This document shows positions 24,401-36,400 of a stretch of 64,000 nucleotides of DNA, piece by piece (position 1 is the first letter of the stretch; every line of letters starts with the position of its first letter). Location: the NCBI RefSeq assembly GCF_028769735.1, contig NC_088173.1, positions 24,740,038 through 24,804,037 of the forward strand, read 5' to 3'. Position numbers and translations under genes: made by a program. The notes below the pieces were generated by a model. It saw only the letters and a list, made by a program, of their open reading frames with translations. It was not told where the DNA came from and did no database searches. Source of the DNA: Zonotrichia leucophrys gambelii (taxonomy: Eukaryota; Chordata; Aves; Passeriformes; Passerellidae).

Positions 24401-27400
24401 TTTACATCAGCAAGACTGTAATTGTAATTTTCAGTCAGTGACACCAGTCTCTTTTCCCTCAAGAGATTTTGTGATAGCTGGAAAGCCTCCGGAGCTTTTG
24501 AATCTTTAATTTCAGGGTCCCCCTGAGAGCAAGAAGCACTGAGAGATTTGCATCACAGCGAGGTCGCAGGAGTATCACAGATGCAGAGCTAGAAGGCCAT
24601 CGGATTAAGCAGGAGCAACTAAATGCATAAATTGGTCTGCAAAGCCTGTAGTACTCGGGGTGAGCAATGAGACTACAGGTTCACAGTTTGACTCCAACAT
24701 GTGTGACTGAATTTGCAAAGCTGCCTCTTAATGCAGCACTTCAGCTGGATAGAAATACAGTGAGGAAAAGCAGTTTCCATCTTGTATAAATGAGCTTAAA
24801 CAGTTGTTTCCTCTTTCAGGTTATACATAGATAACTCTTTCTAAGCACCTCGTTTTAATAGGATCTTGTCTACAGATTAGCCACCCTGAAATGCTTGTGC
24901 TCCCTCATCAGAAGAGTGTGTGCTCCCAACAGCTAGCCTGCAGGCTTTTAAGGATTCCTCTTCTAGCCAGACTGACAGGCAAGACCTGCCACAACAGGCA
25001 GCTGGGCAAGCCCTGGCCACGGCAAGGAACAGCCTTCTGACATCAGCCTGAAATGTGGAGTGCAGGGATGAGCCAAGCAATACACCGGAGGATCACACAG
25101 ACTGTGAGGAGTGGTATGACTACACCACCAACAGAATGTGTGCATGGGGCAGAATGAGATAGGATATAGTAACTTTACTCCAGCTTTACAGCCTTTTCTT
25201 GTTCTGTCACCTTCTCGTGAGCCTTCCTTTCACTGCATTTTTATAGCTTATGGGAAAGTTTGGAGATATAAAAATTTTCCTTTCAGACTAATAAGCCTAG
25301 CTATGCCACTGACATAGCTCTTGCTTTTTCTCTAGCTCATTGCTTTTACTTCTGTCAGTAGGCACTCTGGTGTAATTTGAAAAATCCCCTTGAGAGAACC
25401 CAGTCCTTGAGTCTGACGGCAAGGCAGCAGAGAGACTGATGGTTCTACAACAAAACTGAATGTGCTGACTGCCAGCCGTTTTCCTTTGCTATTTTCCTTT
25501 GCCTCACATCCAAGCGAATTCAGAAACCTGTTTGCCTGCTTACTTCATCAAGAAGCCCATATCACCACCTCTGAGTGCTGCAGCACAGAGGTAGAAATGC
25601 TGCAACAACAGAAATTCTGTTTGTTTGATTGAGACATAATTTTTTGGACTCCAGTCTGTAAAACCACTTGGTATATTCAATTACCTCTCTCCCCCATGAA
25701 AAGCATATTTGGGAGCACCTCCAAAACTCAAGCAAAGCCTATTAGTGACCCAAGCATATTTTTAAAGTAAAAAATCTTGAGTAATACTTTATACCATAGT
25801 ATCTGCGTACAGGGACATAGCTTTTTCATAGTTTGTAAGAACTGTTAATTGAACCTTTTATGAGAGGCTGCTAGTGCTTGCTCAAGTATTTTGGTCTCTT
25901 GAGTTATAGATTCTCTAATACCTCAGCTGGGGAACCCTTAAACTACTGTTTAAGCTCATTTATACAAGATGGAAACTGACTTCCAGCTCCAGCTTCTTAG
26001 CTTCCAGTTCCAGCTGTGCCCACCTTCCCCTCAGGGTGAATTGCTGCATGCCAGCCCCTCTCCCTTCTTCTCTTGAAAGCATGGGAAGTGGCAATACGGG
26101 CTGTGCTGAAGCTGTGTTGTGTTCCCATCCACTTCCCTTAACACAGGAAGAAGTCACCAGCATTCATGCCCGAGGTGGTCCAGACAAAGGTGAAGCCCAT
26201 GTGGTTGTTGTATGAACATTTGCTCCTTGGACAAGATGTGCAGAGGGATGAGTATGTGGATGTTGGAATGTAGCCAACAGCATGAGGCTGAGCTCAGTAA
26301 GAGAAAGGGCACAGGCTTTGCAAAGTCAAGGAGATATCTATGTGGACACGTGTGACTTGCTCTTTGTTACACCTCACTGGCTTTGCTTTTCCACCCTGAA
26401 TGTCATGCTGTATTGTAAGATTCCCGTTTGCAGGGAGCTAGTAGATGTCTGCAAGATGAAACCACAGCTGGCAAGACAGTTCATGGTATGAATTATCACT
26501 GTAAATCTGGCATGGAGAAAATGTTTGAACAGCACCTCCCAAAATCTCCAACTTTCAGATGTTCTTCTGCCCTGCTCCAAACCTTGTAATGCCCAAACCT
26601 TGTAACTCACCCCACCAAACAGCCACCCAGGCCAGCTGCAGCACAGCCCACTTGCAGTTTTGAGCACTTTAAATGGAAACACTATGACAAATAGCAACTT
26701 GGGGTGTTGAGGTCACCCACCTGTGTCTCACTGGGTGGCTGTGGCAGGCGCCACAGCTGCGCCGGGAGCTGAGCCCGACTGTCCCAGCGGGCTGGAGGCA
26801 CAGATCCTTCCTGTGCCAGCCTCGGGGCCAGCCCAGGTGCAGGCTGTGCTTTCCCACTGTGTAAAAGGGTGATGTGTGGGTGGCCTGAGAGCGAGAGCAA
26901 CTGCTGGGTGACAGCTGAGGCGTCCCTTGAGGCTGAGCTCTGCTCCTCAGAGGTGACGGGCGAGCGGGATGAGTTGGGGCAGCAGGTAAAATGCAGGAAA
27001 TAAGAGCAATGTCCTTGCAAGAACATTGTGCAATTGGCTGCCCTTCTGCTGAAAGATGTATTTAATTTGCTCAGAGAAAAGATCTCTGTAAGAGGAAATG
27101 GTGTTCCCAGAGAGATGCTGTTTTGTCCCTGGATTTATGCAAAGTGAAAAAAATACATGGCAGCAAGGTCACTCCCTGTGATTTGCCATTTTCTTTGCCT
27201 AGAGACTAGAAAAGGTAATTCTATTTCACTCAGAGACAAATGATTTGAAGTCTACTTCATAGTTAAAAACCAGGCAAAGTGGCAGAGATACTGGAAAAAT
27301 CTCTCTCAGAAATCAAGCACAGCATACTCTGCAGCTGAAAGTTTATCACTGCAGTTAATGAGGTGTGACTGTTTGCTTTAAAGCCACACCATGCGTTAGA

Positions 27401-30400
27401 CATTTGAAAAATCCATTTTAGCTCTACGAATTAATGAAAAGCAAGGTATTTTCTCCACACCCTTTTTAAGCAACAGGCTTGTCCCTCTTAATATATCAAA
27501 TGTGGCAGGCAGTGGCTGGAGGAGGAAAAGGAAGCAAGGTCACGGAGGAGGTTCGGTGAGGCTGTGGCGGGCCATCAGCTCTGCCCGGGGCTCAGTCCAT
27601 CATGTCACAGCCTGCAGCACACACATCTCCCGCGCTGCCTCGCCGCTCTGCACAGCAGCAATTGCAATGGACTGGCTGCAGGCACTGGGAGATACAAACT
27701 GCCTTGGGAAAGAAAAGCGAATGGCCAAACGAATAAGGGACAGGAGCTCTCCCTCCTGCCTTCTGCCATAAGATCAAGGACAGGCAGCAGATCACGGGCA
27801 GGGGGGGAGCAGCGCACACCTAACGGGGTCGTTACCTGCAAGGGAGGCAGAGATAGGGTTTTGCTCTTGACTGAAATACTAAATACAGAAGAGACAGAGA
27901 CTACTGATACAAAGTGCTTTGCCACAGAAGAGCTATCATTCTCATTGTCCTATTGTGCTGCAGGAGTCTGGTGACCTTCACAGTATTACATTAAGTATTC
28001 AAATTCTTTCCTAGTTTTTAGGAAAGGATGAAACAATCAGATGCCTGTGTGATATGTGCAGCATAAAAATCTAGATAAAACACTGCTGTCACACTCAAAT
28101 AATTTTATTCATCTGAAATTGGGTTTCCTTGAATACAGTCTCATGAAATACTCATCTTTGAGACAAATCTGGTGGGAGATGCTGCAGAGTGGATTAAGCA
28201 AGAGATAGCGCTCTAATCCCAGGTTTTTCTCTCTCATTTGGCATCCCTGGGAAGGACAGCATCCCTGTCCTTCTGATTCCTCATTTGTAAAATGGAGATG
28301 ATAACTGCTCATCTCTCAGGGCCATTATGAAGATTAATGTGTTTACAAAAGCATTTAAAATGCTAAGTACTTTTGGTTCCAGTCCTGTGAGATTGGAAAT
28401 GCCAGCACTGAGGTGCTGAAAACCTTAAGCTCTTGCTAACTCTTGTGGAAACTCTGGCTGCCCAGCACTTTACAAGAATGAGGAGAAACATGTAATTGCA
28501 AAAGTCAAAAAATTCCATCCTGCTTTATTGCACAAAATGAGACGTGCACCATGCTGGCATTGTATCTGAAAGGGCAGATAACACAAAAACCCCATCATTT
28601 CATTTCATGCCAAGAAAATTCTTGGAGGCTTTTCTGCTGTAATTTAGATAAAGGCTGATTCTTGCACCTTTGGCTACAACAGGATTTTGGCATCCATACA
28701 GAATACAGTATCAGCCCAGAATTTGCTGTACTTCTTTAAAGCTTTTAAACTCTGTGACAGTCAATAGACTCTTATGTAAACATACAAAAAGCACTTGTTT
28801 CACTATTACCGACACAGTCAATTTTAGCCACTTTTCTTGCAAAATGAGTGATAATTGAAACCAGAACTGAGATCAAAGTTCAAAACCCCCAGTCTTAGCA
28901 CTCATGGGGAATATCCAGCACTGATGCTTTGCCACATGCTCCTTCAGCCAGCCTGTAGAATCAGTCAGAGGAACAGTTCATTGGACCTGTATGCAGTGAG
29001 GTCCCCGTGTCACTAACACCTCTTCTAGTCCACGAAGATGGGGAAGTCAGCAGCTCTTGCATCCTTCAGACTTCCTTTCACCAACTCTGTTTTTCACAGT
29101 GAGACAGATTTAACAAATTTCAGAAAGGTACAGAAGCAGGGAGATGAGTGAACCAAAGGAAGTGGTGAACCAGGGATAATGGTCTCCCTGAAGGCAGTAC
29201 CTAACTCCTTGGGTAAGGGGAGGAACATATGTGCCAGGACTGAGACGCAAAACAGGCTGGTGTGGTTTACTGAGAAGCAGAATGATTTCTCATGTGAGCA
29301 AGACCGGATGCCAACGTGCAGCAAATCTGTTGTGCAAGGCAGCTGTGTGCAGACAGATGACACATGCTGACATGTCCTAGGAAAAGTCAGCTGACGAATG
29401 TGGTCATGACTGGTAAGATTCTGTGATAAAGCTGAGATCTGATTTTACATCCAATGCCCAAGACTTCCAATCTGTGTGTATGAGGCATCTGTTGGGTTTT
29501 TTTAATACATCAAATGGGAAATAAATACTAAAGTTGTACACTGTGGCTCACTGATGAAACTCTTAAAATGTAAAGCTGTCCTCATATATTTGACAGATGC
29601 TGGGACTGATGGATCAGGAGATGGATCAATGATATCACCCACTTTCACAGCGACACATCTTCCTGCTGCGAGCCCTTCGACTGTGGATGACCATGGGCCA
29701 GTACTTGTAACTGCAGGCACTACTGAAAGCAGCTTTGATGCACAGAGCTCTCCAAGTACTGAACTGAATGCTGTGAATGATGAGGAGAGCCTCGAAGCAA
29801 CAGAACAGTCTATCTTGATATATGTTGTCCCTGTGGCGCTGCTGGTCCTGCTGATTTTATTGATCACATTTTTTGTAATGCATCATAAAAGGAAAAAGTC
29901 CAAGCAAGGTAAATTTGTCCTCTTGTGCATCAAAAGGCTGTTTCTAGGATGTGTTCAACATAAACAGATCATTAAGGGATGGGGTGCCACATTTGGGATG
30001 TCCTTCTCTGACTCTAGTTGCATGTTTGACAAGTAAGAAAGGGATCCTCCCCAGCCAGCAGTACCTGGTCACACACCTCTCCTTGGGCAGGAGCTACTTC
30101 TTCTGCCTCTTGGCACCTCCTGCTCATGCTGCCACACCCATGGGAGCCCTGGCACCAATCTCTGGCTCCTGGAAATGCTGAGAATGCTCAGAGATATAAC
30201 TGTGGCTGCAAATGCTTGTTCTGTCTTTATGCTCAACAACTTTAGGCAAGGTGAAATTAATGCTTCTGTTGCTCTTAGTGCCCGCAAGGTAAAGCTGCTT
30301 GGAGCTTCAATGAAATAAGATCAAGAAAAATCATTATAAGGAACAATTTTAAGGAATCCTGATCGCATAGGGTGGAGGCTGCTGTGAAGACATCGCAGCA

Positions 30401-33400
30401 AATGAGCTAGGTCAGACTGCCTGGGTGCTGCAGTAGGGTGAGCAATGCTTCAGGAAGGTGCTGTGATCTGTTAACAGAGGAATTGGTAACTTGGAGTGTC
30501 AAACCACAGGAGAGCAAACTGAGGTGTCATAATAAAACCACATGGTTGATAAGTGAAATGCTGAGATGGTCGTATCAGTGTATCTGCATGGTCAGAGTGC
30601 AGCTGTCAGCTCATCAGCCTGCACACAGTGTAACACATTCAACACAGATTTAAAGTCAAGTTTTCAGCACATTTTTAGGTTGTATTTGCCCAGTCACTGG
30701 GTTTCCCTCTAACAAACTATGAATTTGCAACCAGGCACCCACTTGCCTGCCTGTTTCTGGGTAATTGAAATGCAGGTACACTCTTCAGAGAGTTAGGAAA
30801 TGTGGTACATTGCAGGAACACAATCTTAGGATCTCATGCCCTGTGCCAGCCTGGGATTTTGAGCATCCTTAAGGATGGGGCACATGGCTCTGTGGTTCTG
30901 GGGTGGCTCTGCAGTCTGGGAATGTGCTGGAACAACTGGGAGGTATCACCCGCTGGCAACAATGAATTAAAAATAAGGTGATTTAAGACAGGTTTTTCAG
31001 TCACTTGATTCCTGGAGGTGAAGATATTTATCAGAATTATGTCTGTGACACCATTTCCCCCCTCCATTTTTACTTTGTCTTGGAGTCATAAGTAGATTGG
31101 ATCCCTTTTGACATCTGGCTAGTTCAGCTTCATTTGCCTAACTGAGATCTAATCTGCCATGCAGTCCAACTCCATTCTCCCCATGAGCAGCTCCCAGAGT
31201 CTCCAGATAGAGCTGAATTGCCCAAGTGTAATCTCTAGCAAAATGTCCCAATGCTTCTAGTAAACAATTTTTTTTTGCAGAAGTGGTTCCCTTTCAGGAT
31301 ACCATTTCCCTCAGCACATCTGTCCTGCTGAAGGAAGTGTGCATCTGCCCTGGCCTGCCCACTGCAACACCAACACTGGGCTGGGCTAATAATGAGAGGC
31401 TTTTAGATTCAAAAGAGTGGGTTCCTCTGAAAATGGAAAACAGGATAAGATGTTTTGTCTTTCATCTGAAATTTAGTTTTTATGCCTTTTGAAAATGCAA
31501 CCTGTTTTACTTGACCCTATTCAAGGCTTGCACACAGTCCTGACCCTGTAAATACAATGGGTAAATATCACACAGAACTATGAACACCAACTTTCTTCTT
31601 TTCCAGATGAGCTGGGAAGTGAAAATGTAAAAAGGTAAATTTTATGAATATCATTATTTTTAAAAAATTTCTTTTACTCTAACCTCTGTCTCCTACACTG
31701 CCTCTTTTAATTTAGCTGTACATTAAACACCATTACATTTTGCCATCAATTACACAGCAATCTCAACAGGTGGATAAAGTGTGACTTCAGTATGTGGCTG
31801 AAGTGTAAGGCTAGAGCAGGAGATCAAGAGTAAGTGGTGGCTGAGGCAAGGGCTGCCCCACGGACACCCACAGCCCACAGACCTCACTGAGGCTGCTCTT
31901 AAGCACCACAAGTGGTACAAGGTGCCCCATGAGCAAAGGGGATCAGTTCCCAGGCTCATCACAGGCTTTTGCTATTCAGAATAAGCTCTGCGTCTTGCTC
32001 CCCTGTTTTTCAAGTTTATCTTCTTTCTCAGAGCTGAGGCAGAAAGGCTGGCCTGGCTGCCACAGGAGCAATGCCTTAGATGCTTGGAAAACAAGACAGA
32101 AGCTGTGTGGCTCTTCCCAGAGTCATAATTTTTATTGTTGCCTTTTATTGATCTCCATCTTGCTAATTAATGCTGAAAGTTCTTGAATTGGCTCTATGAG
32201 AAAAAAGAAGGGTTTTTTTTCTGAAAACGTATTTTCTATCATATGACTGCTGAGGAATGATAAGCAAAAGGAAGCTAAGCAGAGGCATTTAAATAAACAC
32301 AACTCTCATGACCTTTCCTTTTGAAGTCACTGCAAATGTCAGTCACAGACATGATGAAACTTTAGGCCTTCAGCTTTTAGCACTGGAGAAATGGCACTTC
32401 TGTCATGTGCTCCAGAAGGGGTAGGGACAAACTATCTTTTTTTTTTTTAGTTTTCTATTTACAGCAGGGACAGTTTTCAAGAAGCTGCAATGATCCTGTG
32501 CCCTGGCATGTCTCTGGCTGCACCGAGTCCCTCTGTGCTGTGTCTCAGCTGGCCCCACCTCTGCCCAGGGCTGGCATCTCAGTGCCACTCCCTTGCATCT
32601 GTTCATGACCCCTTGGTTCACACCCACTGGGCTGACATCTCCTCAGATTACTGGGCTGGGATGGCTTTCCAGAGTTAATACACGTGTCTGGAATTAGAGA
32701 CAGTCGTGCAAAATCACTGCATTGCAAGCTGTTTGAATTAAGCACTTTGTGTAATACTTTTTTCTCCCCTCTCTTCTCTCAAGTCCTATTTTTGAAGAAG
32801 ACACACCCTCTGTTATGGAGATAGAAATGGAAGAGCTCGATAAATGGATGAACAGCATGAACAAAAATGGTACACGGTAACCCCTGTACTCCATCCTCCC
32901 TCTCTTGCCGGCTGACATAGAGCCCATGCAGAGGAAATCAATGGAAGGTGTTTTGTATGCGTGTCACTGCTTTCCCTACAACATTTTTACTTGTGCTCTT
33001 GACTCCCTCCTACTAAAATAACTGAACAAATGTCAGGGGTAGATTTTTTCAGAGGAGTATTTTAGTTTGTGTGGGAGTTTATTTTTAATATGTGATAGAA
33101 TCTCATAAGTGTTTTCAGTTTCCAGTAGACATTTCTATTAAACACACTTATAGCTGTGAATGTTATTTATATTTTTAAATACACATTTTAATGCTAAATA
33201 CTAGCTTCTCTGAAGCATCTAATCCTTTCAGTCTCCAGAATTTCTACACTTTTGTGCTCCACACTGAGGTATTGTAGAAGAAATATGCATTTGCTCATAG
33301 TTCAGACCACCATTTATTTAAAATTGCTGCCAGGAGCCTATGAATACACCCTTCCCCTCCCTTCAAGGCTATCAGCACATGGAGCAATTAGAACATATAG

Positions 33401-36400
33401 TAACTACCAGCAGCAACATCTTCAGCTGCCTTCTCAGTTATTTAAGAGTACCTTGCATTTTTCCCCCCATTTTTCTCCCAGGTGAATTCCCCAGTCAAAA
33501 TCTCTAAGGGGTCTGCATTGTCCCTCCAGGGTCTCCTCAAAAAATGCAGGTCTTCAGTAAGCCATGAGTTAACCAAGGCCTGATTTTGAACCATGAACAG
33601 CTTTTCACTGGCTAGGAAATGCTGAAACTGATATTTTTTTCATTCCTGGTCCCTTGCCTTCTATCCAAATGGCTCATTTGCCTGACCTACTAGGCATGCT
33701 TTGTTTTTCAGGACATAAAGCTCTTTGGAGCATTTCTTTGCATTAGCACAGTACTCCACATGATGGGGTTTTGACCTTCTCAGTCTGAAAGCTTTTATAG
33801 AAAACATGTGCTAAGTGGCAGTAGTGAAAGAGGGACATTAACTGTACCACATGGGAAAAAAGTGGTATAAAATATAGTTTAAAATTTTGTGGAGAGAAGG
33901 AAGCAGGTATTTTACATACTGTCATGTGTGTGTGTGTTAGTGTTCCCTAAACTCCACCCCCAGATTCCCAGCTGGACTATAAGGCATAGGTACCACTGTC
34001 AGCAGTGGAAGATTAACAAACAACTCTCCCTGTGGCAGTGTGCAGGAGACAGGGCTCAAAAGATGCTCATTTGTAAAGGTGTACATAGAGAACTGGAACA
34101 TATAAAATAAATAAATTGTGGCAACACCTATATCAAAGGTAAGGAGGTGTAAGATTCATGCAGATAAAAGGGTGCAGAAGTGAATCTGCAGAACTGTATT
34201 CTAGAGTGACTGCATGATAAAAGTTCATGCATTTTTGAAATAAATGTAGAACAACTGCCAAGAGTAACTGTAGTCTTGTTTCTTACCCTTTTCCAGGTGA
34301 TTGTGAATGTTTACCTACTGTAAGAGAAGAAGAAAAAGAATCAATTGCCAACCCAAGGTACTTTAATTTATTCTATTATTTGAAGAAATATGGTCAGTGT
34401 CATTCTAATTTTTTTTTTGTATGTAATTATAGAATTATTCTTTGGTCCATTTAAGTTTTAAATTTTTTATATATAGAAACTTTTGATTTCAACTTAAACT
34501 AAAGGCCTGACACTCTTATTTCTAAACAGGTCTCTTCCTGTAAACTGCACTGCTAAATAATCTTACAGTTGTAAAGTGGTGCAAGACAGACAACCAGATG
34601 GCGCAGATGGAGTTTCACTCACTGATCAGACTTTAATCACAGTTTCCCAAGGTGTTAATACAAGCATCCAGCATAGCTTCCTTGGCCCCCTTCAGCAAAG
34701 GCACCCCGTTCCCCTCTGCCACCTGGTGCCTATAGGTTCTTGGGAATCACTGCCAGATGTTTTGGCTGGAGCTGTGACCTGAAAGACAGGGACTTGTCTG
34801 ACTGCAAGGAAAAAATGAGAATGAGGAACACGAAAGATCTTCCCAGTGCCCCCTTGCAGCACTCCTCCAGAGGTGGCACTAGTTGATAGTCCAAGCAGAG
34901 ATCCCAGTGGGATGCAAAACCACAATCCTGACCAGCTTGTGAACTTAAAATCTCTCTGGTCGGTTTCCTTAGGAGTCTGGCCAGAACTCCTAAACCCCTT
35001 GCAATTTTCCCTAATTTAAAATTCTGGTTCTTGTTTCCAGCTGGAAGCAAGAGGCTGTACATTACCCTTGCCTGCACCCTTGTGTTGCAGCTGCATTTTG
35101 AGGAGTGGGCAAAGCAGCTTCTCTGTGCCAGGTTATGATAACAACCAAGCCATCCTGTGTGCCAAGAAATCCCTGTGCAGTGGAAGCAGTGATGCCATCA
35201 GGCAAGGCCAGGAGCTAGGAGAGGACCTAGGTCTGCTTCCCATGGCATCAGATAATTCCACTGACCATGCCTCTGGCAGAATTGCACATCCTGCAGTAGA
35301 CTGTCATAATATTCCAATCCTCTTTTCTGAATTTCCTTTCTCAGGAGTGAAATAGGGATGTTAAATCACCACTGCTGCAGAGTTTACAGCTCAGTTGTTC
35401 CAAAGCTGCAGTTTCAGAGGAACCTTTGGATGGGGCTTGTCCACTACAGCCACTTGTATATAAAAGGTTTATTTTTGCACCTATTGCAAGTGAAATCAAT
35501 GCTGTCGTTTTAGTTCTGATTGTTTGAAAAAAAAGGGCTTAGATCCTAGATTCCAGATGCAAGCAAGCACATTAATTTTACCCTTAGCAACTGGAAAAGA
35601 TCCTGGATTTGTTAGCCATCTGGGTTTTTCCTTCCTGCTGCTGAATGACAACTCAGAGGGGGGAAAATTGTTGAGGGGAGGCAGCTGCACAGCAGCTCTC
35701 TACAAGCAGATTTGCTGAGTGTACCACTGACTGTAGCAGGGAGTACAGCACAAAGGATGCTGCAGCCACAGGCTAACGCTGGCAGAAGTCATACTGTAAA
35801 GGGCTTTTTAGGCACAACACCACCCTCAGCATCAAGTTTACTTTCCAAATCTTTAACAATTCATTTTAAGGGGGGAAAAAACCCATCAGGGTCTACCAGC
35901 TTGAGCTGACATTTTACCATCCTTGCTAAAGGAGTGGTTTTGTACTGGATTTTCATTAACCTCAGCAGAAGAAGGGGATTTTGCTCCTGGCCATCAAAAG
36001 GCATCTTTGAGCTACACCCTACCTCAAGCTCCCCAACTGTAAAATAGAGTTATTTTAGAACATACAGTGAGGCTTAAGCCTTGATACAAAAAAGCAACCC
36101 TGTTCAGATAAGTATGCTCCAGTCAGAGCAAAGGCACACTCATTATTTGAGCAAATTTTCTTGTGAACGGTATCTTAGAATCAGACTAGATTAGAGAAAT
36201 TTATGTCCCTAAATGGTAGAAAGGCAAGCAAATGCAAATAAAAATAGGAGATTTATCTCTAAAACATTCAGAGCTGCTCAGACAAGGGATATTAGCTGAA
36301 TATAAAGTGCAGGAATATTAGATTCAATTTAAGATTCTGAAAGACTACTTTGCTTGGGCAAAATTCTTCTAAAATTAGGGTAATTTATTTTTTATATATT

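Noticed and set aside
31281..31492. Possible TMEM154 exon after a strong polypyrimidine tract and TTGCAG
   Set aside because: No donor gives a length that is a multiple of 3 with phase 1 on both sides, and the translation does not resemble the expected juxtamembrane segment.
36020..36065. Second MIR-like fragment (CCAACTGTAAAATAGAG)
   Set aside because: Only one short block resembles MIR. Neighbouring blocks do not match, so chance is likely.
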